A DNA stretch of 64,000 nucleotides from Amoebophrya sp. A120 (lineage: Eukaryota; Sar; Dinophyceae; Syndiniales; Amoebophryaceae): the NCBI GenBank assembly GCA_905178155.1, contig CAJINV010000001.1:8401599-8465598 (forward strand). Direction: 5' to 3'. Positions 10,938 to 21,891 of the stretch are shown here, piece after piece. The position numbers and the translations under genes are program-made. Under the pieces are notes generated by a model. It worked only from the letters and a program-made list of their open reading frames with translations, was not told the DNA's origin and made no database searches. The first letter of the stretch is position 1; every line of letters begins with the position of its first letter.

Positions 10938-11340
10938 CAGCTACGTGTCAACAAGGACACGCAGCTGGAGAAAGTCTCGCTGTGCATCACGAGCAGCCTG
11001 CCATCGGTGAGGAAGAGGAAGCCATCAACTACGTGCCAACAGGGGCACGCAGCCGGAACATGAGACTGCAGCACGCAGTCAGCCAGCCAAAGATCCGTCG
11101 CGGGAACAGGAACCAACCGGGAGCGGTGGGCGGGGTTTTCTTGAAAACATCCCACAACATCCGCGCGCGCGCGCGGCTACACCTAAGAGCTTTAGGGTCT
11201 TCACACTCTCGGCCCACATCCATCTTTCTCTCACGCATCACTCCGCAGCACGCATCCACCAAAAACATCCAAGAAAGGATCCACATGCAAAGCAGCGCAA
11301 CCAACTGACATCGGCCGCCTGGGGCTGTCTCATCTTTTAA
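10938..11340. other. Stretch with a diverged tandem duplication
   Basis: A roughly 55-bp unit is repeated: ATCGGTGAGAGAGGCCATCA near 10919 and ATCGGTGAGGAAGAGGAAGC near 11007, followed by matching CTACGTGYCAACARGGRCACGCAGC segments. Part overlaps the start of the upstream frame. The alternating CGCGCGCGCG run at 11163-11173 is the only other feature. No gene is supported. Confidence 0.5.
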
Positions 11341-11353
11341 TTATTTGTCGGCA

Positions 11354-12937
11354 CTACTGAGGGCCGTGAATACAATTCCCGGACTTGCCATGCAAAAACT
11401 CTTCGACCGGACCGCAGTAATCTCCTGGCTCCGACACGAGACGCACGAACTCATCCGCTTTGTGCAAGTTCAAGTGCGCCCGCAGTGCTCGGAGGCTCCC
11501 ACCAAGATTCACGTCGCAGGTTCTGCATCGCAACGCCCCGCCCTCGCCAGGGGCAGGCCCGTATATCCCGCCCGAGTCCGCAATAATCTTCTCCTCCTGT
11601 CGCGCCGTTGTGTCAGTACTGAGCTCGACCTGTTTCGCCCGAAGTCGCTGGGCGCTTCGTGTCGGCTGGCCCGCGGCGCGCCTGTTGTTGACCGGCGGCC
11701 GGTGCTCGTCGTACCGCAGACGCTGCCGACCCGTCTCTCGCCCCGCTTGCTCGCCTGCGACGCCCTCAGCAAGTTCTCCAGCTTTTCCTTTTCTGTTGCC
11801 GCGCAGGTGCCGTCGGTGGGGTAGCGCAACAAAAGGCCCGCGCTGTCGAGGTTCTTCTGCTCCGGCGGAAATACTGCCCGCGCGCGCCGCGTCGATTCGG
11901 AGACCACTGCATACGTTACTGTAAACATGCAGGGACTTGAAGGACAACCCTCTTGGAGTCCGATCGGAAGAATAAAATCTTCCTGCTCCCGCGCTTCCTG
12001 GCACCAGGCGTCGCGGTGGCAGGCCGACAACCCTGCCCAGGTGCGTGCGCGGGAGATCCCAAGCCGATCGCTGACCGACGTAACACATTTCCAGCTCAAT
12101 GATGGAAATGCTTTTCTTAGATCAAGAAACAGCCCCCACGGGACCGCGTACTGTTCATGATTCTGGAAGTCGCGAGCATCTTCAGTCATGCGCCGGAATA
12201 GTACGAGGGCGTCGCTTGCGTTTCTCCCGGGAACAAGCCCCCCCGAAGCTTTCCGGGTCTATCAGGCCGTGTTCGACGATGACGGCCTGCAGCCGCTTCG
12301 TGAGGCAGTGCGCGAGCACTTTTGCCAAAGTCGGCACCGCCGATATGCCACGATAAGTCGCGAGTTTTGTGCGGTCGCCCGTTTTGTGTTGCCAGGTGAT
12401 CTTGGTCCGCCGGTACATGCGGCCAATGCGCTGCAGGCCCCGCCCAGCCGCAAGTTCGCAGCTCAGCTCGTCCAAAAATATCTGCGCGCAAGCATCGTCA
12501 AGCGCATCGAAGACCTGCTTCGGCCAGCATTGGAAGTCGTTCCCGGGCCGCACCTCCTTCAGCGCCTTCCGCCATTCAGCTAAGTCGATCGGCCGATCAA
12601 GGTCGCGCACGCAGCTCTGCGGAAGCGGGTCCACGTACTCCGTGGCGTCGAAACTGCAATGCGGGTGGGCCTTCGCGATGACCTGCGTGAGGTAGAACTC
12701 CGCCCAGCCGCCCGGCGCAGTTGATGGCCCCCGCTGTTTCCTGCACCCTCCGATGTGCGCCCAAAGCGCCCGAAGCTTCGATGGGCAGCCCGCTGGAGCA
12801 GCTGCAGCAGCAGGGGCACACTCTTCGCGAATGCGCTTCTGCTCTTTCTTGTCGGCCTTAATGCGAAGAGCCCGCTCCTGCCCGGTTTCCATCAGAACTG
12901 CCTCGGATTCCGACATCGCCGCCAAAAACTTTTGCAA
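11354..12937 (-). pseudogene. LINE reverse transcriptase, frameshifted and lacking the catalytic motif
   Basis: The first frame (12937-12182) carries the fingers, with YRGISAVPTLAKVLAH and GLIDPESFGG. The second (12189-11509) holds motif A (LFLDLRKAFPSL) and motif B (GLQEGCPSSP). Where the F/YADD box should follow, the frame reads LLLRYPTDGT, so the catalytic pair is absent or deleted. A third frame (12088-11354) carries the C-terminal finger CRTC-x13-H-x3-H. The first shift lies at a C7 run, which could be a sequencing error; reading across it gives ALVLFRRMTED, a better match to the family. Confidence 0.75.
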
Positions 12938-12965
12938 CCCCGAGGGCGCATCTCCGCCTGGATCA

Positions 12966-15698
12966 TCAAGTGCGCCGTCGCCACCGGGGATGAGGGAGGG
13001 GTTGGCCGCGGCCTGGGAACGCAGGGTGGACTGACAGCACCTGACTGGAAAAGAATGCCTGTAGCTCCGGCGTGATGGGGACGACCCCGACCCACTTCTG
13101 CCCTTTCCGTGTTTGCCCCGTCACCCCGTCATCTACACCAGCCCGAGGAACCGCAAGCGTGATGGTCTTCCCGTAATGGTCCAGCGCTGTTGTGCCATCT
13201 TCCCGCAGCGTAGTCTTGTCACGCAGAACTTCGCACCGCTCGACCTTCTGGACCCGTCCCAGGAAGCGGCCGGCCGTAATGAAGCCGCCAACTTCCGATC
13301 GCTGCTCCCCCCGAAAAAAGGTATAGCGGTCGTCGCCATTGTCGCCAATCTCGAAAAACGAATCAACGAGCCGGAGGTTGTTCTTGGACAAGAACCGCAG
13401 CAGTGCGTGCCCCTTGGGGCTTGTAGGCTTTGTCGTACAAGCGTGCTCCCCGACCGCAAACCCGGCAACCTCGGCCCCGACATGGCAGCTCAAATCTCCC
13501 GCGATGAAGAACGGAAGGTCGCGGCGCCCCTTCCGTCGCAGCGTGCGACGCACGTATTTGCCGAGGTCCCGCAGGTAGGCAGCAACGTCGGCAGGGTCGG
13601 CATTGGCGGGTGCGTAGGCGCTGAACAAGGTGAAGCTGCGGAAAAACCCCGCGCAGGTTCGCTCCCGCACCTCGAATCGTTCTGCTAGGTCTTCGTCAGT
13701 CAGCCTGGTGAGCTCGTCGAAGACCGGTCCGCTGCGCACCGCAATGCCTGCGCCCGGCCCAAGGCAGGCGATATATCCCCGCCCCCGTGTCACGTAGTCC
13801 TTCGTCTCGGCGATGCAGGCGGAAGAGCTGGCCTCGGAGTCCGAGTCTGCATCTGCTGCAGCTGCGACCCCCTGTATGGTCTCGCCGTTTAACCGTTTGA
13901 CTCCTTGTAGCCCGCAGCCCGACTTCCCCCACCGGGTTTCTGATAAAGCGATGACACCAAAGCGCTCCGGGGCGTTCTGCAGAATACGGTCCCGAGCGTC
14001 AACCCCGATCACCGCCTCCCGAACGTTCTGCGTCGTGATTTCAACCGAGTCGCAGTCGCCTGCAGCCCCGGCATTGAAGACGTTGTAGTCGGAACAGGGC
14101 CGACGCGCAAAACGGGAGTAGTCACAGGGCTTTTTGTCGTCGGTCTTCTTCTTCTTGGTACTGTCCTGCTGCGCAGGTGCCGCGTCGTCTGTTGCCGGTG
14201 CTGCTGCTTTCCTGGCCTGTCGCGCCTGGCGACTTGCAAGAACAGCTTCAGAGTACGAGGGGCAGATCTCGGCTGCGTAGTCAGCAGGACGAGCGGCCCG
14301 CCCGCTCGTGAGTCGCAGACTGTACTTCGAAACCCGAAGCCCATCGCTGCTGTCTCCCGTCTGCATCGCTATTCCCTCGCTCGCAAGACCAAATACGACC
14401 TTCGCAGCATGTCGAACACAGGAACTTCTATCAAGGCGGGCCGTGGGTGCTGCCCTGCTCTTCCGCGGACACTTTCTTTTTGTTCTTCTGAAACAGGAGC
14501 GAAACACGGCACAGACATTCTCCCAGACGTTCGCTATCAGACTGTCAAGGTAGAGCAGTAGTGTAGATCCAATCCAAACAAGGTCAATAATCTTTGTCTT
14601 CAAGTCGATCGCCGCAACACTGCAGCATGCGATCCCGATGTACAACAGAAAAATCCTCAACCCGAGTTCGCAGGTGCCGGAGCTCTTTGTCTCCGTGCTG
14701 CGCTGAAAAAATACCGGGTCCTTCAAGGTGCGAGAGCAAAAGGTCCTGGCCGGATGCAGTGCACCATGCTGAAAAAATACGGCAGTGGAGCGAGTAAACG
14801 TAGGTGTGGACGCATAGCATCGTCCTTGTTGCTGGATCGCTTCACATCCAAAAGTCATGACGTCGTAGAGCACTTTGGTAATGACATGTCGAAGAGGAAA
14901 AAGATGTCGCGTTACTTCGTACGAAACAGGCATGATGATCAGCTGGATCAGTAAGGAGAAGAACCTGGGGGAGACGATCCAACTCGCGGTAATGAGGCAG
15001 AGGTAGATGGTCAAGTTGATGAAATCGATGCAGCGAACCGCTCCGGTTATCGGGAGGGCGCACCAGCCCCACTGCCATTCATTGCTGCTGCAGCCGCTGC
15101 TGCTCCCGAGCCCAGCACTGGCACACTCCGCTTCGCACGCGTGTCCTCCACGGGCTTCTCCAGCGCTTCTTCCCGCTGTCGCTTCGACGCCGGCTGTCCG
15201 CCATCCTGCTCCACCAGCGGGTTGCTTCCTGTTCTGGGTTCCTGCGGCGGTGCCGCGACCTGTGGCGGTGCTGCCGTTGCCACCGAGGCCTGGGTTCCCG
15301 TCGGTCCGCCCACCGCGCCCTTCGCCCCCAGTGTCGCTGCAGCGCCCTTCTTCCCGTATAACGATATCTGTATTTTTCGAAGATTCATTATCGTGATTTG
15401 CGTAAATGGGGAAGAACTTTGCGCCATGATCGTGCGTCATATTTCCACTTCCTGCCGGCTTGCATGCTGTCGCTGGAAAGGAAGTCTTGTAGGCTTTGCG
15501 CCCCGCAACTCGAATAAATGCGCGATCGCGCGCGATGTCGCAGCTAGCCCCATCGTCGGTCTTGCTCTTCTGTTCGGTGACGCCCTCCGCATGCGTTGGC
15601 AGAGGTGTCGCCGGCGTGAGCGATGGATTTCTTAGACTGTGGAGAGTGCTACAAATATCAATTACCTGACTCATCCCTGCCTGTATCGTGTTCATCAT
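12966..15698 (-). pseudogene. LINE endonuclease region (AP-endonuclease fold), with a disrupted upstream part
   Basis: The open frame is long, but only the C-terminal part from about 14090 reads as a LINE endonuclease: ITTQNVREAV, IALSETRWGK, an AGIAVRSGP strand, FSAYAP, FFIAGDLSCHVG, NNLRLVDSFF, DRYTFF and a final LDHY. The order and spacing fit the exonuclease-endonuclease-phosphatase family. The N-terminal part (15698-14400) looks composite. An Ala/Pro-rich segment ending in KRQREEALEKP is coded in another frame (15427-15047), and hydrophobic stretches around 15010-14530 look like translated non-coding sequence. I read this as decay plus an insertion rather than one 910-residue protein. 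Confidence 0.7.
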
Positions 15699-15822
15699 GG
15701 TCTGCAGCTGGGCGCCGACCTGAACCTTGAACCCCTCGATGTGGTTCTAGCATGCCCCGACCCGCCTCTGCATTTCCTCGCGCGAGGTGAGCATGTCCTC
15801 GCGCAGCGTGGCGAACTCCGTA

Positions 15823-16608
15823 TCACAGACATTGTCCCTGTAAGGTCGAGAAGTGGTCCCGCGCCGCTTCGATGCCGGAGGTCGCCGCGTCGATCTTCGC
15901 CCCCTGGTCCTCGACCTTGGCCTTCATCTGTTCGAATTCCTCATCGCGGGCCGCCAGTGCTTCGTCGATGAGCACCCGGACCTCGTCGCGCGTAAACATG
16001 CTGTCGCGGCCGGGGTTGGCGCCTAAAGCGGGAAATGTACCGCCCTCCTGCATGGCCTGAGCGTTGCGCCACGGTGCGGGCGTCGGTTCTGCAAAGGTGA
16101 GCGGCTGACCAGTTTCCGTTACGAGTTGAACGTCGCGCGCAATCCAGGACCAGTGCTGCTCCCCGGTGAGCGGGTTCCTCCGCTTGTACGTGTCGATAAC
16201 AAACTTCACATGAGCGCCCGGCTGCAGTTCGCTCTGTCGCTGCCCGTATTTAACGCTGCCGATTGTCGAGTAGATTCCCTTGAACCAGCCCCGTTCGGTC
16301 CGCTCCGATCTCCACTCCCCGACTCTCGTCGCGCGGAGGGGCTGCACCCAGAAAAACCCGTTGGTCACTGCTTTCGTCTTGGGGTCCCGCCCGAGATTCA
16401 AGATCTGCCCCAATACATATCCGCCTGGGAGGAGACAGTCCAGGCCAGCGGGCTCCACATCGCTGCTGTCGAGCGTAGCGCTGTAGACTTGTTTCCTGCC
16501 GGTGTAGCTGTTGTTTTCGTCCGCGCCACCGAGCGCCGGGAACGTGGTGGAGGACGACGCCGTTGCAGTTGCGCTCTCCTGCATCGTGACGTCGCTGTCG
16601 ACGGCCAT
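15823..16608 (-). CDS. LINE ORF1-like protein
   Basis: 261 codons from the ATG at 16608. After a Ser/Thr-rich start come strands such as GGYVLGQILNLG, GFFWVQPL, GAHVKFVID and WSWIARDVQLV, a pattern that recalls a cold-shock/OB barrel; this is a resemblance by eye only. The C-terminus (RDEEFEQMKAKVEDQGAKID) is a probable coiled coil, as in many LINE ORF1 proteins that bind RNA and form trimers. The frame appears to shift at about 15840 and continue as TEFATLREDMLTSREEMQ, so the 3' end is probably damaged. Confidence 0.6.
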   Translation of the reverse strand: MAVDSDVTMQESATATASSSTTFPALGGADENNSYTGRKQVYSATLDSSDVEPAGLDCLLPGGYVLGQILNLGRDPKTKAVTNGFFWVQPLRATRVGEWRSERTERGWFKGIYSTIGSVKYGQRQSELQPGAHVKFVIDTYKRRNPLTGEQHWSWIARDVQLVTETGQPLTFAEPTPAPWRNAQAMQEGGTFPALGANPGRDSMFTRDEVRVLIDEALAARDEEFEQMKAKVEDQGAKIDAATSGIEAARDHFSTLQGQCL

Positions 16609-16700
16609 CCTCGACGCGCCGTAGCGCTCGAGGCAGCCGGAACGTCGGAAGTGCGGCAGTCAGGTCGCAGGGTGTAAATAAGCCGCAATCAAAAAGTTGC

Positions 16701-17414
16701 GATCAGGAGAAACGTCTTAACTCCATCGGAAGGCGCCTGGAGGCGAGCGCTCTCAACTATCAGTACGTGGCACAGGTGCGCACTCTCAGCACGCACGCTT
16801 TCAGCTATTTACCGCGCCTCTATATAAGTTGGGATGACACACAAGTCTGCCTGCATTCTTCCAAGACAACGCCGCCTGACATGCCAAATATAGCCGCGGC
16901 GGTGGAGGTAGTGAGGTCGCGACCGCTTTCTTGCCCCCGCCTCTGCCCGCCGCGGGCCAGCCCCGATTTTGTTCTGTGCGCGCCCACCCCCCCCCCCCCC
17001 CCCGTGGATAACGTAACGCCGCACGGACTGGCGGCCAACAGTAATCCGGCACAGTTTTTCTCGATTTAAAAAAAGCCACCTGCGGAAGCCAGCCCCGAAG
17101 GTGTGGAGCCGGTCTGCGCACCGTAGCAGGCGCGCAAAAAAATCAGGCCAATGGGATGGAACTGGCTTCATGGGCCTGGTGCGCTTTTTCTTTTTTGCGG
17201 TTCCATTTTTCACGGGCGCAATTTTTCCAGAGCCTCCCAGCATCTGTCAGCAACCAGCGAACAGGCGGTCGCGCACGCGATCGCCCAGACGTCTCCGAAA
17301 TCGCGGCCGCGCTATGGAGACCCTAGATGGAGGACAGAGATCCAGCGGAAGCTGGTCGCCATCGGGCAGTCAGCCCGACGTTGGAGTGTGCAACCCTCCT
17401 GCTTGATCGTGTAC
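16701..17414. other. GC-rich non-coding stretch with a C17 run
   Basis: A run of 17 C lies at 16987-17003 and a TATATAA-like string at about 16820. It probably includes the LINE 5' flank and the 3' flank of the next gene. No coding region is supported. Confidence 0.5.
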
Positions 17415-18851
17415 TTAAATTGATAAACTTTGAACCTGGTCGTTGACGAACGCCACCGCGCTCTTGACGCTACCTTTTGCTTCTTCCGCCAGGTTCATCG
17501 CGGCCTTCATCGTCGTTTCTGCTGCCAGCATCGTCGTTTCTGCTGCCAGTCCCACGGCACTCTTGAAGACGTTCTGGAACTTCTCGAACTCCGAGGGTGC
17601 CCGCGTCAGCTCCATGAGGGAGGTAGAAGCGGCTGCGCCGACTGTTCGGCTGACGTTGAACGGCATCGCCGAGGAAGGTCCCAAGTCGCTCGAGCTCTCG
17701 GGTTCGGGGAGGGCCTGCCGCGGTGAAGATGGGAGCCCGTCGCCGTGGTTGTCGTAGTAGCCCGGGGGGGGCAACGGGAGAGCATCGCGCTCCTGCAAAT
17801 ACGAACCCAGCTTGTGCGACGCGTCAGAACGGCCAAAGAGGTGTGTGTGCTCTGTGATATGTTGGGAAAGATCTTCCCGGATTTTTGCAAGTCGCGCTTT
17901 CACTCCACCTTCATCTGCTTCCAAAAACAATTCTCCAACTAGGTGCACCACCAGAGCGGTCATTTCGACGAACAGATGCGTAATGCTAGAAATGCCCGCG
18001 GCGAGAAGTAAGTCAGAAAAGGTGCAAGCTTTTTGCAGTGGGTTGTGCAGCGTGCTGGCTGCAAAATGATGCGCGGATGCGACCCAGCCATGGAACTTCA
18101 ATGCGGCGTGCGTTCTAAGTTTCTCGAAAGTGTCAGGCACATGTTTAAACAGCGTAGTGGCAACGTGGTCGTCGATTCCCTTACTTAGGTGGGAGAGCAT
18201 GTCATCCAATCCGTTGTGCACCAGGTGCGTTGTGGTGTGCAGTAAGTGCCTCGCGCCGAGCGCCACATCGTGTTCCAATCGCACCGCCGCACCCTTCTGA
18301 AAATCATTCCACTTTCTGACAAATCCAGTTTTTGCCTCCGTGCTGCGCGGAGTAAGGACAGCAATGACTTTCGACGATTGTTTTCTTGCCCGGACCGCAA
18401 ATACCTCCACCAAAGAAGCCACTGTGTGGATTCCGCGGTTCAACAATTGATCGAACGTGGCCTCCGCTTGCTCGATGAGGGAGCGTTTCTTCGTCGATGT
18501 GCCCGTGGGGCTGCTGTGTCTCTCGGCGCGGCGTTTCATTATCATATTTGCCAGTTCCTTCTTGTGCTGTTCTTTCTCACCGACCCACTGTCCTCCTAGA
18601 ACCTTGCAAACATGCTGGTCGTGGCTGTGCTGGGCGGCGTCGAGGAACGAGGGCGGTTCTTGGGCGAATTCCTGGACTTTCACATCCACCCCGTCGTGCT
18701 TCACCGTGAACTCGCGAATGCCTTCGCCCAGATCCGTGGCGTTCGTGTACTCATACGCCGCAACTGTCAGCGGTGACGCTAGCTGGGCGAGGAGTGCCCA
18801 ACACTTCATGCGGAAATGCGCGGAGACGTGCGAAGTTTTAGAAGTCAACAT
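17415..18851 (-). CDS. Secreted hypothetical protein, single exon
   Basis: 478 codons, ATG at 18851. A second ATG at codon 15 (MKCWALLAQLASPLTVAA) gives a better signal peptide and may be the true start. Past it are acidic and basic helical regions, many His residues in the middle (HLLHTTTHLVH, HHFAASTLH), a hydrophobic block near residues 285-320 (LLLAAGISSITHLFVEM) that could be a membrane segment, a Pro/Ser-rich part and an Ala-rich C-terminus containing the duplicated LAAETTM. I know no matching family. The lack of introns sets it apart from the conserved genes here. Confidence 0.65.
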   Translation of the reverse strand: MLTSKTSHVSAHFRMKCWALLAQLASPLTVAAYEYTNATDLGEGIREFTVKHDGVDVKVQEFAQEPPSFLDAAQHSHDQHVCKVLGGQWVGEKEQHKKELANMIMKRRAERHSSPTGTSTKKRSLIEQAEATFDQLLNRGIHTVASLVEVFAVRARKQSSKVIAVLTPRSTEAKTGFVRKWNDFQKGAAVRLEHDVALGARHLLHTTTHLVHNGLDDMLSHLSKGIDDHVATTLFKHVPDTFEKLRTHAALKFHGWVASAHHFAASTLHNPLQKACTFSDLLLAAGISSITHLFVEMTALVVHLVGELFLEADEGGVKARLAKIREDLSQHITEHTHLFGRSDASHKLGSYLQERDALPLPPPGYYDNHGDGLPSSPRQALPEPESSSDLGPSSAMPFNVSRTVGAAASTSLMELTRAPSEFEKFQNVFKSAVGLAAETTMLAAETTMKAAMNLAEEAKGSVKSAVAFVNDQVQSLSI

Positions 18852-19303
18852 CCTTTTAGCCGTAAACTAACTCATATTTTTGCTTCTTGTGTGTTACTCG
18901 CATTCGTCTCTCTGCCTTTTATCCTGCAGACCATCGTCACGCTTGACAGTTCAAAGCCAGATCTTCAGACATGTGCTTACCGAAGAAGAGACGAGACCAT
19001 TCAATTTATTCGAAGAACAAGAACATCTTCATCTTCACTGGAAGAGAAGAGAAACACCAGATTCTTTTTTTGAATTTGGTCACAATCAAAAAGCGGAGAC
19101 CGCTATTGCTGGACGTATGAAAATGAGGCATGGAAGTCCGGTAATGTAGGAATCACAGTATTTTCTTTGGGCCGCGTACACGCTGTGCAGAATCTTCCAG
19201 TAGGTTTAATTTTTAATGATGAACTAAGAAAGAAAATCATACACCCTCTAGGTCTCTAGTTTTGGGTCGATCTACGCTCACTGAGGATTTCAGTCGTTTT
19301 TAT

Positions 19304-19374
19304 TCGGGAAAGTTTCGGGAAAGGGTTCGCCCGTTCGCAAGTTCCACACTTCTGATGGTGTAGCACCAGCAAAC
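19304..19374. repeat. Left copy of a 70-bp direct repeat
   Basis: TTCGGGAAAGTTTCGGGAAA then GGTTCGCCCG and on to GTGTAGCACCAGCAAAC. It recurs at 21548-21617 with very few changes, in the same orientation, 2.2 kb away. Confidence 0.85.
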
Positions 19375-21504
19375 CAGCCAATCCCACACTTCTAATGGTG
19401 CGCGTGAGGCAAAGCCACCAGTGTGGCCGGACTTATGTTATTAGTTGTTATGCTCCCAAATGGTGACTGCAGCACCAGGAGCCCAAGCAATCCGAAGGGG
19501 TTAGAGCTTGGATTAAGAATTACTTGCACGGAGCCGCGAGCCGACTCGACCCCCACAAGCGGGGGCCCTAACTTATCGCATTAAGCTATTAGGCGGACTA
19601 CCACCGGGAGGTCACCACTGAATTGTTTAGGGATCACGCACGAAATGAATCTACGCACCCGGATTAGCAGACCGGGCATTACAACATAATGGAAAGCGTG
19701 CTGAACTGATCCCCGCAGACAAAAAAGCGGGCCTATTGTATCTAGGTGGATAAAGTTTTTTCTATTGCTAAGTGCCAAGAGCCTTCCTCATCAACATCAA
19801 ATCTTCATGGCGCCCATCGGAATGCAGGTGTAGTGCGGCAGGTGGGGCGGGGACCAAGTACTACTTGCAGCCGGAGTACCAGTTTGAAAATACCTTTCGT
19901 CACATCGGAGTAGCAGTAGGTAGTGCGGGAAGAAGTTTATCAAAGGACGGCCGGCGAGCAGGTGTCGGGTTGTGGAAGGACAGCAACAAGTCCTTGGTGG
20001 CAGTACCGTAGTGCAAGCTGCAGCAGGTTCCGTGAAAGTCGCGCAACTTGTCGGCCACGAGCGGAGGCACAAAATCCCGCTGACCAGCTACGGATCGTGG
20101 GTGGTAGTTCGTGTCGTGTGGCTTCGGGCGGGAGCGCCGACGGTATGACGCTGAACAGCAGATAGGTGGAGCTAGTAGGTAAAGGGCAGGACGCCATCGG
20201 GAATCGGGGGCAGAGCCGGGCGGATTCCTGGCCGCGATGGTGGTGCAGTGTACATGCGGGCGGCGGTAAAATGGCGCTGTGCGAGGTCTGCAGAAACTAC
20301 CCGGCTGCACCGATGCGTGACAGATCAAAACTACATTTTCCATGTGGGATCCCAACCGCAGCGGAGCCTCCAAGAAATACTACGATCAGACATCAGTGCC
20401 CGTGGGGGCGCATCACAACGTGAATGTGCGAAGCAGAAAGCAAAGTTCCTATCGGAATTTTGCAAAAAAAGGCAAACAGATCGCACAAACTCAACATGCA
20501 AAACCCGAGGGCGCAGGCCAGATCGGCGGACACACGATCAATCAACATCGCGAAGAAGGTATATAGTCTCGGGGAGTCTGATGGTAGTGTGATTAGGCGC
20601 AGTTGGGTCCGAAATGTAGTTTTTCTGTTGGCGTGGCAGGGGGGGGATGGCGGTCGCGGATAAAACCAATAGCTCCGCCGGTGCTATTGGAGTACCACCA
20701 GGCGCATCTTTAGTTTTGGCGTATTCCAGGCTCAAATGCTACCGTAAATGAAAATGGGAATAAAGTGAATGACGAAGATGCGGCAATTACAAAGTTCGTC
20801 AAAATATTTGTTGTTCAGCGCGACGGACTCTACCTCAACAGAAGTGACAGTTGAAATACGGGAGTACTACCACTACCACCTACTTTGTTTCTCAATTTGC
20901 TCAGCAAAACCAATGCCGCGGCCTTAAGACGAAACAGCAACAGTCAGTGGATAGAACTCAGAGAACTTATTTGCCATAGCCCTGTTTCCTGTTGTTTTGA
21001 TTAAATGTTTTTTTTAATTGAGAATTGCAATTTTTTCATTTCACAACGTGGTATACAGCATTTTTTGACATCGACAAATTTATCGCATGACTTACGAAAG
21101 GCGAAGCTTATTCGTTTCACGTCAACTCATTTCTGTTTTTAATTTTCGGGAAAGATTAGTCGCAAAATTTAGATGGACGTTGTATGTCTGAATGGACGAG
21201 TATACGTTTCAATCATACAAATTGAGTTTTTGACGCTTGCATCGACGACATAATCATACAAAGTAGGATCGTATCGCAGAATCAGATCGGCTGCTGTGAC
21301 TCGTGGATCGGCAACAGGGTCTCCTCAGCGGCGGGTCGTGGTGGTCGGGGTATGGTTGGCGGGCCTCGTACGACCGCCGGCGTCCGCACCTCGGTGTTCG
21401 GGCGTTTCGGGGTGGGGCCATTGGTCGCCTGGTCCTGCGGCTGGTTAGCAGCACCGCCGGGACGTTTCAGCTTGGCCTGGTTTTCCTGTTCCTTTTTCCG
21501 TTTA

Positions 21505-21528
21505 TTGACTTGACTTGACTTGACTTGA
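21505..21528. repeat. (TTGAC)n microsatellite
   Basis: Nearly five exact copies of TTGAC in a row. Confidence 0.9.
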
Positions 21529-21547
21529 AGTTTCGGGTATTGGAAGA

Positions 21548-21617
21548 TTCGGGAAGTTTCGGGAAAGGCTTCGCCCGTTCGCAAGTTCCACACTTCTGAT
21601 GGTGTAGCACCAGCAAA
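21548..21617. repeat. Right copy of the 70-bp direct repeat
   Basis: Near-identical to 19304-19374. Both contain the small palindrome TGGTGTAGCACCA. It lies 20 bp after a TTGAC microsatellite. Confidence 0.85.
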
Positions 21618-21891
21618 CTACCAATACTTGACGCCGATCGTTCTGATATAGTCGTAGGAACAAGCACAACTACATCCACCTCTACTTGGATGGGAACAGG
21701 ATAAAAGATAAAGAAGTAGAACTGCAACTGCTCTGAAGAAAAAACTTGAAAATAAAGACAAGCGACTAAACGATCTTCACTACGTGATGATGGGAGTGAC
21801 ACGATGTTTTCCGATGTTTTTCTATCAAATATTTTTTTTCCTTTCCAACATCGGGCCGCTACCGGGCTGTTCATCTTCGCGCCGTTGTTTC

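Larger units (their letters stand above)
11341..16700 (-). mobile_element. Decayed non-LTR (LINE) retrotransposon
   Basis: In order on the minus strand are a nucleic-acid-binding-like ORF1 (16608-15823), an Ala/Pro-rich linker, an apurinic endonuclease domain (about 14090-13150), a reverse transcriptase (about 12937-11800) and a C2H2-like Cys/His finger (about 11540-11470). This is the layout of a two-ORF LINE. The reading frame changes several times (for example at a run of seven C at 12238-12244), and the catalytic Asp-Asp motif of the transcriptase is not visible. It is probably inactive. No clear poly(A) tail or TSD could be placed, so the outer limits are approximate. Confidence 0.8.
18852..21891. 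other. Three-kb gene-poor region
   Basis: Several open frames occur (for example 19900-20373 minus, 157 codons, Pro/Arg-rich; 21282-21593 minus), but none has a recognisable domain. It holds a 70-bp direct repeat (19304-19374 and 21548-21617), a stretch with short hairpins (about 19440-19760) and a TTGAC microsatellite. It may be remains of mobile DNA. Confidence 0.5.

Noticed and set aside
14400-15010. Hydrophobic segments in the 910-codon frame as a membrane protein
   Set aside because: They lie between LINE parts in a frame that does not match the family; more likely translated non-coding or inserted DNA.
19350-19376. Hammerhead-ribozyme-like word CTGATGGTGTAGCACCAGCAAAC in the 70-bp repeat
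   Set aside because: It has the CTGATG and a short stem but lacks the conserved GA after it and the CGAAA box in register; the resemblance is too weak.
19900-20373. 157-codon minus-strand Pro/Arg-rich frame in the gene-poor region
   Set aside because: No domain, no splice-consistent neighbour, and several overlapping frames of equal quality on both strands.
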